Assembly (NCBI RefSeq): GCF_020165855.1
Contig: NZ_JAIUFY010000014.1
Span: forward strand, 62,001-126,000
From: Celeribacter litoreus
GTDB lineage: Bacteria; Pseudomonadota; Alphaproteobacteria; Rhodobacterales; Rhodobacteraceae
DNA: 64,000 bases
Reading direction: 5' to 3'
Positions 37,039 through 44,748 of the stretch are shown in pieces (within the stretch, counting starts at the first letter, position 1; every line of letters begins with the position of its first letter). The position numbers and the translations under genes are program-made. The notes beneath the pieces are model-generated. The model was given only the letters and a program-made list of their open reading frames with translations. It was not told the DNA's origin and did not search any database.

Positions 37039-37692
37039 ATGAGTTTTATTTCTGTCACTGATCTGGCCGTCTCGCGCGGCGGGCTTCCGGTTCTCGAGGG
37101 GCTGACGTTCGCGGTTAAGGCCGGTGAAATTCTCGTGCTCCGTGGTCCGAACGGCGCGGGCAAAACGACGCTCTTGCGCACGCTCGCGGGATTACAGCCG
37201 CCGTTTGCGGGCGCTGTCACGTCCGATCCCGACGCGGTGGCCTACGCCGCGCACGCCGACGGGTTGAAGGCGACGTTGACGGTGACGGAGAACCTGAGCT
37301 TTTGGTCTGGCGTCTATGGCGGCGGCGACATCGCCCCCGCACTCAAGCATTTCAACCTCGAAGCGCTCCGAGATCGTCCGGCGGGGAACCTGTCAGCGGG
37401 GCAGAAACGTCGCCTTGGCCTCGCGCGCCTCATGGTGACACAGCGCCCGATTTGGGTGCTCGACGAGCCGACTGTCTCGCTCGACAAAGCGTCCGTCGCG
37501 ATTTTCGCGGAAGCCGTCAAAGAGCACGTGGCGAAAGGCGGAGCCGCAATCATCGCGACCCATATTGATCTCGGCTTTGAAGAAACGGTTTTCGACGTCA
37601 CCCCGTTCAAAGCCCGCCACGACGTGGTGCGGAACGATTTCGATACAAGCTTTGACGATTTCGAAGATGACAAAGACGGGGCGTTCCTATGA
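37039..37692 (+). CDS. ccmA: Haem exporter ABC ATPase CcmA
   Basis: 217 residues from the ATG at 37039; a GTG at 37030 is also in frame. Walker [10 protein letters not shown], signature [14 protein letters not shown] and Walker B IWVLDEP are present. The sequence fits the ccmA subgroup that drives release of haem from CcmE in c-type cytochrome maturation. It overlaps ccmB by four bases and starts the ccmABCDG cluster. Confidence 0.94.
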   Translation: MSFISVTDLAVSRGGLPVLEGLTFAVKAGEILVLRGPNGAGKTTLLRTLAGLQPPFAGAVTSDPDAVAYAAHADGLKATLTVTENLSFWSGVYGGGDIAPALKHFNLEALRDRPAGNLSAGQKRRLGLARLMVTQRPIWVLDEPTVSLDKASVAIFAEAVKEHVAKGGAAIIATHIDLGFEETVFDVTPFKARHDVVRNDFDTSFDDFEDDKDGAFL

Positions 37693-38345
37693 TCCGGCTG
37701 TTTTGGCGTGACATCACGCTCGCCTTCCGCTCCGGCGGCGGGTTTGGGCTTGGCCTTGGGTTCTTCCTGATCCTCGTGACCCTCGTGCCCTTTGGGGTCG
37801 GACCCGATAGCGCCCAGTTGCAGATCATTGCGCCGGGTATCTTGTGGGTGGGCGCGCTGCTCGCCTGTCTTCTGTCGCTCGACCGGATGTTTGCGCTTGA
37901 TTATGAGGACGGCTCTCTCGATCTGCTCCTGACCGCGCCGATCCCGCTCGAAGGCGTGGTTGCTGTGAAGGCGCTCGCGCATTGGATCACCACGGGCCTT
38001 CCGCTCGTGATCGCGGCCCCTGCGCTCGGGTTTTTGCTGCATCTCGATATGGCGGCCTACAAATGGCTGATCATCACGCTGCTGGTCGGCACGCCCGCGC
38101 TTTCCTTCATCGGCGCGTTCGGCGCGGCACTCACGGTGAGCCTCAAACGCGGTGGCCTCCTGATGAGCCTTCTCGTCCTGCCGCTCTACATCCCGACCCT
38201 CATTTTCGGCGCTGAAGTGGTGCGTAGAGGTGCAGAGGGGTTTCTCGTCGGCACGCCGCTCGCGCTTCAAGCGGGGATCACGGCGGGGGCCATCGCGCTC
38301 CTCCCGTTCGCTGCGGCGGCTGCGCTAAGAGTCGCAGCCCGTTAA
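37689..38345 (+). CDS. ccmB: Haem exporter membrane protein CcmB
   Basis: 218 residues with six membrane segments. Family features: [25 protein letters not shown] near the start, [21 protein letters not shown] and [14 protein letters not shown]. It forms the CcmAB transporter complex with CcmC. ATGA overlap with ccmA. Confidence 0.95.
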   Translation: MIRLFWRDITLAFRSGGGFGLGLGFFLILVTLVPFGVGPDSAQLQIIAPGILWVGALLACLLSLDRMFALDYEDGSLDLLLTAPIPLEGVVAVKALAHWITTGLPLVIAAPALGFLLHLDMAAYKWLIITLLVGTPALSFIGAFGAALTVSLKRGGLLMSLLVLPLYIPTLIFGAEVVRRGAEGFLVGTPLALQAGITAGAIALLPFAAAAALRVAAR

Positions 38346-38421
38346 GTTCGCGGCATGGTGAGTTGTGAAGCCGGAATCATATCCCTAAAGTGAGCCCGAA
38401 ATCGGGGAGAGAGACGTTCGT

Positions 38422-39171
38422 ATGTCGTTCAATATGAATTCTATTTGGGAATGGGCCAATCCGCGCAAGTTCATGCGCTGGACCGACAAAGCCCTGCCGG
38501 TCGTCGCGGTGCTCGCGGCGGTGGTCTTTGTGGCGGGTCTTGTCTGGGGCTTCTTCTTTACGCCCGACGACTATCGTCAGGGCGCGACTGTGAAAATTTT
38601 CTACATCCACGTCCCTGCCGCGATGATGGCGATCAACATCTGGGCCATGATGCTGGTCACCTCGCTCATCTGGATCGTTCGGCGCCACCATGTGTCCGTT
38701 CTGGCCGCAAAATCGGCAGCCTCTATCGGGATGACTATGACGCTCATCGCGCTCATCACCGGCGCTGTGTGGGGGAAACCGATGTGGGGGACCTATTGGG
38801 AATGGGACCCGCGTCTCACGTCCTTTCTGATCCTGTTCCTCTTCTACGTCGGCTACATGGCCCTTTGGGAAGCCGTCGAGAACCCCGACACCGCCGCCGA
38901 CCTGACCTCTGTGCTCTGCCTCGTGGGGTCGGTCTTTGCGATCCTGTCGCGCTATGCGGTCCTCTTCTGGAACCAGGGCCTGCACCAAGGGGCGTCCCTG
39001 TCCATGGATGCCGAGGAAAACGTCGCGGATGTCTATTGGTATCCGGCGCTCGTGTGTATTGCGGGGTTTGTCCTGCTGTTCATCGCGCTCGTGCTCCTGC
39101 GCACCCGCACGGAAATCCGCGCCCGTCGTCTCCATGCCATCGAACTGCGTGAAAGGGCCGAAAATGCCTGA
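38422..39171 (+). CDS. ccmC: Haem exporter protein CcmC
   Basis: 249 residues with six membrane segments. The tryptophan-rich haem-handling motif WGTYWEWDPRLTS lies around 122-134, flanked by conserved His63 (YIHVPAAMM) and the His of NQGLHQGAS. It presents haem to the chaperone CcmE on the periplasmic side. The end overlaps ccmD by eight bases. A 76-base gap after ccmB has no terminator. Confidence 0.96.
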   Translation: MSFNMNSIWEWANPRKFMRWTDKALPVVAVLAAVVFVAGLVWGFFFTPDDYRQGATVKIFYIHVPAAMMAINIWAMMLVTSLIWIVRRHHVSVLAAKSAASIGMTMTLIALITGAVWGKPMWGTYWEWDPRLTSFLILFLFYVGYMALWEAVENPDTAADLTSVLCLVGSVFAILSRYAVLFWNQGLHQGASLSMDAEENVADVYWYPALVCIAGFVLLFIALVLLRTRTEIRARRLHAIELRERAENA

Positions 39172-39313
39172 TCTAGGAAAATATGCCGGCGATGTGCTCA
39201 TGGCCTACGGCGCAACCTTTGTGTTGTTGGCGGCGCTGATCTGGCGCTCACTCGCACGGTCCACAAAAATCAAACGTCAATTGAAAGAAGCTGAGGCGCG
39301 TCGCAATGGCTAA
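39164..39313 (+). CDS. ccmD: Haem exporter subunit CcmD
   Basis: 49 residues: MPDLGKYAGDVLMAYGATFV, one membrane helix (about 12-30), then a basic tail. This is the typical size and layout of CcmD, which releases holo-CcmE from CcmABC. It overlaps ccmC and ccmG by eight bases on each side. Confidence 0.92.
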   Translation: MPDLGKYAGDVLMAYGATFVLLAALIWRSLARSTKIKRQLKEAEARRNG

Positions 39314-39845
39314 AATCAACCCTCTCATGGCGCTCCCGCCGGTTCTGTTCCTCGGGCTTGCGGGCCTGTTCATGTTCGGCATGGGCCGCGAGGATGCAGA
39401 GCAACTGCCGTCGGCGCAGATCGGCCGCGTGGCTCCGTCAATTGAGGCTGTGACGCCACTCGCGGATTTGACACCGCTGACAGATGACATGCTGCGCGAT
39501 GGGGGCGTGAAGCTCGTGAACTATTGGGCGTCGTGGTGCGCGCCGTGCCGTGCGGAGCATCCGCAGCTTGAGGCGCTCGCCGATCAAGGCGTCACGATCT
39601 ACGGCATCAACTACAAGGACGAGGCGACGAACGCGGTCAAATTCCTCGGCGAGCTTGGCGATCCGTTCGATGCGGTTGCACAGGACGAACCGGGGCGCAC
39701 GGCGCTCGAATGGGGTCTGTATGGCGTGCCAGAGACTTATGTCGTGGACGCAGAGGGGCGCATCCGGTTCCGCTTTGCCGGTCCAATCACCGTGTCGGTC
39801 ATGGAAAACCAGATCCTGCCGGAAATCGCCAAAGCGTCCGAGTGA
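39306..39845 (+). CDS. ccmG: Thiol:disulfide interchange protein CcmG/DsbE
   Basis: 179 residues: an N-terminal membrane anchor (about 8-26) and a periplasmic thioredoxin fold with Cys78-Ala-Pro-Cys81 (WASWCAPCRAEHP). The Glu-rich insert and GVPETYVVDAEGRIRFRFAGPI are typical of CcmG. It helps keep apocytochrome c haem-binding cysteines reduced. ccmE, ccmF and ccmH are not in the window. Three bases separate its stop from the convergent DUF4130 gene. Confidence 0.94.
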   Translation: MAKINPLMALPPVLFLGLAGLFMFGMGREDAEQLPSAQIGRVAPSIEAVTPLADLTPLTDDMLRDGGVKLVNYWASWCAPCRAEHPQLEALADQGVTIYGINYKDEATNAVKFLGELGDPFDAVAQDEPGRTALEWGLYGVPETYVVDAEGRIRFRFAGPITVSVMENQILPEIAKASE

Positions 39846-39848
39846 TCG

Positions 39849-40682
39849 TTAGTCGTCACGCGTTTTCCCGCGTGCTTTAATGACTTCCGCGCGTTTCGGG
39901 GCGACGGTCGGCGCGGCGTCGGCCATGGCCCTCACGCGGGCCTCCGCAGTTGCGATAAGGTCCGGAATCTCGGATGCCTCCGGCATATTGGCCCAATATT
40001 TCTTCGGCATTTCCGAGGTCATCGCGGTGAGCTTCACCCGCGCGGGGTTGAAGATGTTTCGGAAATAGACGCGCCAGAGGTCTTCTGTCGCATCTATCGG
40101 GAAGTCCGGTTTGTCGACGCCCTCCGCCAACTGCACCTTACCATCCACGAAATGCGCGCTCAGGTCGGGGGTGAAGATGGACCAATCCATATCCCCGAAC
40201 CGGTCCGTAAAGAACGGCAACGCGGGTTCGAGCGTGTAATGGCTCGGCTCAAACCACGCGGCAAAGCGGCGGCGCGGGGCATCGGGGTCGCCGATCTCGC
40301 GAAAGCGGAGGAAGGCGTGCATCTTGTGCCGGTCTCGCCCGACCTCTTTGGCCATGCGGTTCAGTCGACTGATCCGAATGTCACCGCGATCCTCGATCAA
40401 CGTCCGATCCGAGCGCAAGGCCCAAAGCAGGGCGTAAAGCTGATGAAACCGCGTGTGATCGCAGTGCCAGATCGAAAGACGCGCGAGCGAGACGAAAGAC
40501 TTCGGTACAGGGATCGTGCTCTTGGGGAGCGGGGGCAGGGGACGGGCGAACAGGTCTTTTTCGCCTGCGCCACGGGACCAGAGCACTTCCTCCGGCGGGA
40601 TGTTCGCACTGATGAGCCGCCGCGCGACGTCGCGCCACGCGGTGAAGGTGTCCATCTCAGGCAGGGTGATGCGGTAGCTCAT
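39849..40682 (-). CDS. DUF4130 (TIGR03915-type) DNA metabolism protein, without UDG domain
   Basis: 277 residues from the ATG of MSYRITLPEMDTFTAWRDVARRLISANIPPEEVLW, typical of the family. Recognisable blocks: ARLSIWHCDHTRFHQLYALLWAL, DIRISRLNRMAKEVGRDRHKMHAFLRFRE, RRFAAWFEPSHYTLEPALPFFTDRFG and WRVYFRNIFNPARVKLTAMTSEMPKKYW. In many bacteria this domain is fused at its C-terminus to, or lies beside, a uracil-DNA-glycosylase-like (UdgX) domain. Here the protein stops after a Lys/Arg-rich tail and ccmG begins three bases away, so that domain is absent. It starts two bases after the stop of the radical SAM gene (one base between), so the pair is one operon. The function is unknown; a DNA repair or modification role is inferred from partners. 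Confidence 0.85.
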   Translation of the reverse strand: MSYRITLPEMDTFTAWRDVARRLISANIPPEEVLWSRGAGEKDLFARPLPPLPKSTIPVPKSFVSLARLSIWHCDHTRFHQLYALLWALRSDRTLIEDRGDIRISRLNRMAKEVGRDRHKMHAFLRFREIGDPDAPRRRFAAWFEPSHYTLEPALPFFTDRFGDMDWSIFTPDLSAHFVDGKVQLAEGVDKPDFPIDATEDLWRVYFRNIFNPARVKLTAMTSEMPKKYWANMPEASEIPDLIATAEARVRAMADAAPTVAPKRAEVIKARGKTRDD

Positions 40683-40683
40683 G

Positions 40684-41922
40684 TTACAAAAGCTGAAGCT
40701 GCTGAGGCTGCGGCGCAAAGCGGGCGCGCAGGTGTTCCGTGTCCGTGAGCCCGCGCGGATGCCAGTCCAAGAGCGATATAAACGGCCGCGCCTGTTTGAG
40801 GTTGGCCCCCATGCGCCGCAGATCGTCATAGCGCAGCGTGCGGTGCCGACGGGTGGAAAGAATGCGCCCGACGCTCCGCTGACCAATGCCTGGGATGCGC
40901 AAAAGCATCTCCCGATCCGCGCGGTTCACATCCACCGGAAATACATGCCGGTTCTTGAGCGCCCAGGCGAGTTTCGGATCAATGTCGAGATCGAGATTGC
41001 CATCCGCCGTCCCGCTATCCGTGATCTCCTCCACATCGAACCCGTAGAACCGGAGGAGCCAGTCGGCCTGGTAGAGACGATGCTCCCGCACCAGAGGCGG
41101 CTTGATGAGGGGCAGGGCGCTTGAGCTATCCGGAATGGGGGAGAAGGCAGAATAGTAGACGCGTTTTAGGCGGTAGCCTGTGTAGAGACGGCTTGAGGTG
41201 CGTAGGATCGTTGTGTCATTGGCCCCGTCCGCGCCCACGATCATCTGGGTCGACTGACCGGCAGGGGCAAATTTCGGCGGGCGCTTTCCGGTGTGGCTGC
41301 GGTCCTTGCGGGCGTCTTTTTGTTCTTTCACCTCCCGCATGGCACGGCGGATCTGCACGGGGTCTTTTTCGGGGGCAAATGTTTTGACGCCATTGTCGGT
41401 GGGCAGTTCCACATTGATCGACAGGCGGTCCGCGTAAAGCCCCGCCTCCTCAATGAGATGCGGTGCGGCGTCTGGAATAGTTTTGAGGTGGATGTAGCCG
41501 CGAAACCCGTGCTCCGTGCGCAGGAGTTTGGCGATCCGCACCATGTCGGCCATGGTGTCATCGGGGCTCTTGATGATGCCCGACGACAGGAACAGCCCCT
41601 CGATATAATTCCGGCGATAGAATTCGAGGGTGAGCGTGACGACTTCCTCCGGCGCAAACCGCGCGCGTTGCACGTTCGAACTCACCCGATTGACGCAATA
41701 GACGCAGTCATAGATGCAGAAATTGGTCATCAGGATTTTGAGCAGGCTGATGCACCGCCCGTCCGGCGTGTAGGCATGACAAATGCCGGACCCTGTCACC
41801 GATCCGATGCCCTTGCCGTCTCTCGAGTTGCGTTTCTGCCCCCCGCTCGACGCGCAGGAGGCATCATATTTCGCCGCGTCCGAGAGGATGGCGAGTTTTT
41901 GTTCTAACGATAACCTGCTCAT
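40684..41922 (-). CDS. Putative DNA modification/repair radical SAM protein (TIGR03916-type)
   Basis: 412 residues. The radical SAM cluster motif CxxxCxxC is Cys69, Cys73 and Cys76 (CIYDCVYC). Upstream are family-typical Cys residues in DASCASSGGQKRNS and SGICHAYTPDGRCISLLK. Around 340-370 a helix-hairpin-helix DNA-binding motif follows (INRADREMLLRIPGIG-like: VNRADREMLLRIPGIGQRSVGRIL). Known members are linked genomically to UDG and DUF4130 proteins, hence the suggested DNA substrate; no reaction is established to my knowledge. A LexA box lies three bases upstream of the ATG, so the gene is probably SOS-controlled and perhaps leaderless. Confidence 0.9.
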   Translation of the reverse strand: MSRLSLEQKLAILSDAAKYDASCASSGGQKRNSRDGKGIGSVTGSGICHAYTPDGRCISLLKILMTNFCIYDCVYCVNRVSSNVQRARFAPEEVVTLTLEFYRRNYIEGLFLSSGIIKSPDDTMADMVRIAKLLRTEHGFRGYIHLKTIPDAAPHLIEEAGLYADRLSINVELPTDNGVKTFAPEKDPVQIRRAMREVKEQKDARKDRSHTGKRPPKFAPAGQSTQMIVGADGANDTTILRTSSRLYTGYRLKRVYYSAFSPIPDSSSALPLIKPPLVREHRLYQADWLLRFYGFDVEEITDSGTADGNLDLDIDPKLAWALKNRHVFPVDVNRADREMLLRIPGIGQRSVGRILSTRRHRTLRYDDLRRMGANLKQARPFISLLDWHPRGLTDTEHLRARFAPQPQQLQLL

Positions 41923-41924
41923 GT

Positions 41925-41939
41925 GTTCATGGTATGTTC
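41925..41939 (-). promoter_or_regulatory. LexA box at the start of the radical SAM/DUF4130 operon
   Basis: GTTCATGGTATGTTC on the plus strand, an exact GTTC-N7-GTTC (GAAC-N7-GAAC in the gene's direction), three bases before the ATG at 41922. A possible -35 TTGCCA and -10 ATACCA with 17 bases between them would place the -10 element within this box. That would make the mRNA leaderless or nearly so. Confidence 0.8.
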
Positions 41940-41990
41940 ACCATAAGTGATTTGGCAAGATATCCGATGTTCATATTTTGTGCGCGCACG

Positions 41991-42021
41991 AAAAAGCCCG
42001 CCATGTGTCCATGACGGGCTT
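41991..42021 (-). terminator. Intrinsic terminator after metY
   Basis: A 12-base stem around TGTC: AAGCCCGCCATG at 41994-42005 with CATGACGGGCTT at 42010-42021 (one wobble on the minus strand), followed by TTTTT in the metY direction. Confidence 0.85.
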
Positions 42022-42043
42022 CTTAGAAATTCAGTAGGATCGC

Positions 42044-43321
42044 TTAGCTCAGCGCCTGATCCAGATCGGCGATCAGGTCTTTTGCGTCCTCAATGCCGAT
42101 GGAAAGGCGCAGGATGTTCGGACCTGCCCCTGCCTTGATCTGCTCTTCCGGCGCAAGCTGACGGTGCGTCGTCGATGCCGGATGGATCACAAGGGAGCGC
42201 GCATCTCCGAGGTTCGCGACGTGCGAGAAGAGCTTGAGCTTGCCCACGGTCTCGACACAGGCATCATAACCGCCTTTGAGCGCGACGGTGAACAGAGCAC
42301 CTGCACCGCGCGGACAAATGCGTGTCATGCGGTCGTAGTAGGGCGAAGAGGGCAGGCCGGAGTAGGTCACTGCCTCGATGCGGTCATCACCTTCGAGCCA
42401 GTTCGCAATCTCGCGTGCGTTTTGGACGTGCTTCTGCATCCGCAGGCTCAGGGTTTCGATCCCCATGAGCGTGTAATGCGCGCCCTGCGGGTTCATCGTC
42501 ATGCCCAGATCGCGCAGCCCGATGGCGATGGAGTGGAAGGTGAAGGCCATGGGCCCGAGCGCCTCGGCAAAGCACAACCCGTGATAGGCCGGTTCCGGCT
42601 TAGACAGCGAGGGGAATTTGTCCGAGGCCATCCAGTCGAAATTGCCGCTATCTACGATGGCGCCGCCCGTGACGGTGCCGTTGCCGGTCAGGTATTTCGT
42701 GGTCGAATGAACGACGAGCGTGGCCCCGTGCTTGATCGGGTTGCAGAGATAGGGTGTCGCGGCCGTGTTATCGACGATGAACGGAATGCCGGCGTTCTTG
42801 GCAATCTCGCCGAGCGCGTCGAGATCCATGATCGCGCCCGCCGGGTTCGATAGGCTCTCACAGAAGAGCGCCTGCGTGTTCTCATCAATCGCATCGCGCA
42901 CCGCGTCGAAATCGTCAAAATCCACGAGTTTCGCGGACCAGCCGAAGCGTTTGAAGGTCTGGGTGAACTGCGTGAGCGTGCCGCCGTAGAGACGGGTTGA
43001 GGCCACGACATTCTTGCCCGGTGCCATGAGCGGGAAAAGCGCCATAATCTGCGCCGCGTGACCGGACGAACAGCACACAGCCCCGGCACCGCCCTCAAGA
43101 GCGGCAATGCGGTTTTGCAGCGCGGCCACCGTCGGGTTGGTCAGGCGCGAATAGATGTAGCCGACTTCTTCGAGGTTGAAGAGCCGTGCGGCATGTTCTG
43201 CATCTTTGAAAACATAGGCCGTCGTTTGATAAATCGGCACCTGACGGGCACCGGTTGCCGGATCAGGCTCCGTTCCTGCGTGAATTTGAGTCGTGTCGAA
43301 TCCGAAATTGTTGTCGGACAT
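42044..43321 (-). CDS. metY: O-acetylhomoserine sulfhydrylase (PLP-dependent)
   Basis: 425 residues from the ATG of MSDNNFGFDTTQIHAG, preceded by GGGGGAGGA. Cys/Met metabolism PLP enzyme: the cofactor Lys209 is in HSTTKYLTGNGTVTGG, the substrate-side YSRLTNPT motif is near 57-65, and SSGHAAQIMAL binds phosphate. The length and the GYDACVETVGKLKLFSHVANLGDARSLVIHPASTTH block fit MetY rather than cystathionine gamma-synthase. It makes homocysteine from O-acetylhomoserine and sulfide. Monocistronic. Confidence 0.92.
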   Translation of the reverse strand: MSDNNFGFDTTQIHAGTEPDPATGARQVPIYQTTAYVFKDAEHAARLFNLEEVGYIYSRLTNPTVAALQNRIAALEGGAGAVCCSSGHAAQIMALFPLMAPGKNVVASTRLYGGTLTQFTQTFKRFGWSAKLVDFDDFDAVRDAIDENTQALFCESLSNPAGAIMDLDALGEIAKNAGIPFIVDNTAATPYLCNPIKHGATLVVHSTTKYLTGNGTVTGGAIVDSGNFDWMASDKFPSLSKPEPAYHGLCFAEALGPMAFTFHSIAIGLRDLGMTMNPQGAHYTLMGIETLSLRMQKHVQNAREIANWLEGDDRIEAVTYSGLPSSPYYDRMTRICPRGAGALFTVALKGGYDACVETVGKLKLFSHVANLGDARSLVIHPASTTHRQLAPEEQIKAGAGPNILRLSIGIEDAKDLIADLDQALS

Positions 43322-43362
43322 CTGTGTCCTCCCCCCTAAAATTAGATCGCAATCTGCGCACA

Positions 43363-43391
43363 AGCTTACGCGGGCGCGGGGTCGCGTTCAA
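43363..43391 (-). promoter_or_regulatory. Candidate metY promoter
   Basis: On the minus strand TTGAAC, a 17-base spacer and TAAGCT, about 40 bases before the ATG. I looked for a SAM riboswitch in the leader and did not recognise one. Confidence 0.45.
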
Positions 43392-43452
43392 CAGGAGTGA
43401 TGACTGGTGAAGTCCTTGAAAATCCGACGCATTCAGGCAGTGATATGTATTC

Positions 43453-43542
43453 TCACCCTGCGAGAGCCATCATTGCGAAGAAAGCCAGCAAAAGCATCAG
43501 TTCGGTGACCGGCAGCGGTATGTGCGGTAGATTGTGTTTCAT
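43453..43542 (-). CDS. Small hydrophobic protein of 29 residues
   Basis: A short frame with a strong ribosome site: GGGGGAG, six A residues, then ATG. The product starts MKHNLPHIPLPVTELM, continues with a hydrophobic stretch LLLAFFAMMALAG and stops. It could be a single-pass membrane miniprotein. Four of its 29 residues are Met, and it lies 110 to 200 bases upstream of metY in the same direction, so a regulatory leader peptide is an alternative. The AT-rich DNA upstream has a -10-like TATATT and a dyad. I do not recognise a family. Confidence 0.55.
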   Translation of the reverse strand: MKHNLPHIPLPVTELMLLLAFFAMMALAG

Positions 43543-43565
43543 TTTTTTCTCCCCCACACAAATAT

Positions 43566-43590
43566 ATCAAAAAAGGGCGCATATTTTGAT
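43566..43590. promoter_or_regulatory. Inverted repeat between arsC and the 29-residue gene
   Basis: ATCAAAA and TTTTGAT (perfect seven-base arms, 11-base spacer) lie in the AT-rich divergent promoter region. An operator for either neighbour is possible. Confidence 0.4.
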
Positions 43591-43648
43591 CTTTTGTTTG
43601 ATTTTCAGTGGAAATAGACTGTTTCCAACAATGATTTGAGAGGCTGAG

Positions 43649-43990
43649 ATGGCGAAAATTTATCACAATCCGAGATGTTCCAAATCGCGTGAGACATTGA
43701 AATTGGTGGAGGATGCAGGCGTTGCGCCAGAGGTCATCCTCTATCTGGACACTCCGGTTTCGCGGGAGAAGCTCGCAGAGTTTGTGGACCGCTCCGGTCT
43801 TCCGGCGAGTGCGTTCCTGCGCGCTAAAGAAGCGGAGGCAAAAGAACTCGGGATCACAGCGAAATCCGACCCTGACGCCATTCTCGACGCCATTGCCGCG
43901 CACCCACGCCTGATGGAGCGGCCTGTGGTCGAAACGGAGAAGGGCGTGGCGCTTGGTCGTCCGCCGGAGGCGGTGCTCTCGGTCCTCTGA
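43649..43990 (+). CDS. arsC: Arsenate reductase, glutaredoxin-dependent type
   Basis: 113 residues of the ArsC/Spx fold. The catalytic Cys10 lies in HNPRCSKSRETL; RPVVETEKGVALGRPPE supplies the conserved Arg and Pro of the active site. It reduces arsenate to arsenite with glutathione and glutaredoxin. No arsenite pump or ArsR is adjacent, so a general oxidoreductase role in this family (YffB-like) cannot be excluded. Confidence 0.88.
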   Translation: MAKIYHNPRCSKSRETLKLVEDAGVAPEVILYLDTPVSREKLAEFVDRSGLPASAFLRAKEAEAKELGITAKSDPDAILDAIAAHPRLMERPVVETEKGVALGRPPEAVLSVL

Positions 43991-44062
43991 GGCAGCCATC
44001 CTACATTGTCATTCGGGTCAAAGCCTGTTTCTTTACGCGCGACTGAGAAGGAACAGGCACAG

Positions 44063-44680
44063 ATGCAATTCGACTTTGAAACCCTCCCGACGCGGGACCG
44101 TTACCGGCTGTTGACCAATTTCGTTGGCCCGCGTCCGATTGCGCTTGTGACCACGGTCAATCCGGACGGATCGCACAATGCGGCGCCGATGAGCTTTTTC
44201 AACGTGATGTCGTCAGAGCCGCCGCTCTTGGTGCTCGGGATCGCGTCCAAGCCGGAGCAGGAAAAGGACACGGCCGCAAACATCAGGCACACAGGGGAAT
44301 TCGCGATCCATATGGTTGATATGGATCTTTCCGAGGCGATGCTCGTCGCCGGTTTGACTGTGCCGTCGGGAGTCGATGAGCTCGCACTTGCTGGTGTCGA
44401 AACGGAACCCTGCGCCAAAATCGCCGCCCCGCGTATCAAGGGCGCGTCATGTGTCTTTGAATGCCGCACGGAACGCCTGCTCGACTGGCCGTCGCGCGTC
44501 CTCGTCATCGGTGAGGTCGTCCACATGCATGTGCGCCGCGACTGTCTCGACGCCGAGGGGCGCTACGTCAATCCGGAGGTCTATCAGCCGATAGCGCGTC
44601 TGCACGGCGACAATTACGTGGGGTCGGACAACCAATTCGTCCTCACGGCCCCGCCGCTGGAAGATGTTTACAAGGGCTAA
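44063..44680 (+). CDS. Flavin reductase family protein (FMN-binding)
   Basis: 205 residues from the ATG of MQFDFETLPTRDRYRLLTNF. The FMN-binding split-barrel pattern is clear: GPRPIALVTTVNPDGSHNAAPMSFFNVMSSEPPLL, then NIRHTGEFAIHMVD. Such proteins reduce flavin or act as oxidoreductases; the substrate is unknown. It is 69 bases from the N-demethylase-like gene downstream, in the same direction, and might supply it with electrons (inference). Confidence 0.85.
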   Translation: MQFDFETLPTRDRYRLLTNFVGPRPIALVTTVNPDGSHNAAPMSFFNVMSSEPPLLVLGIASKPEQEKDTAANIRHTGEFAIHMVDMDLSEAMLVAGLTVPSGVDELALAGVETEPCAKIAAPRIKGASCVFECRTERLLDWPSRVLVIGEVVHMHVRRDCLDAEGRYVNPEVYQPIARLHGDNYVGSDNQFVLTAPPLEDVYKG

Positions 44681-44748
44681 ACTTCTGGCCTCAAGGATTG
44701 GGGTCTCTGGACCTTTCCGGCGGACCAAAACGGGCGCAGCATCCGGAT

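Noticed and set aside
43322-43452. SAM riboswitch in the metY leader
   Set aside because: SAM-II elements often precede met genes in alphaproteobacteria, but I could not match the conserved core or pseudoknot in this leader.
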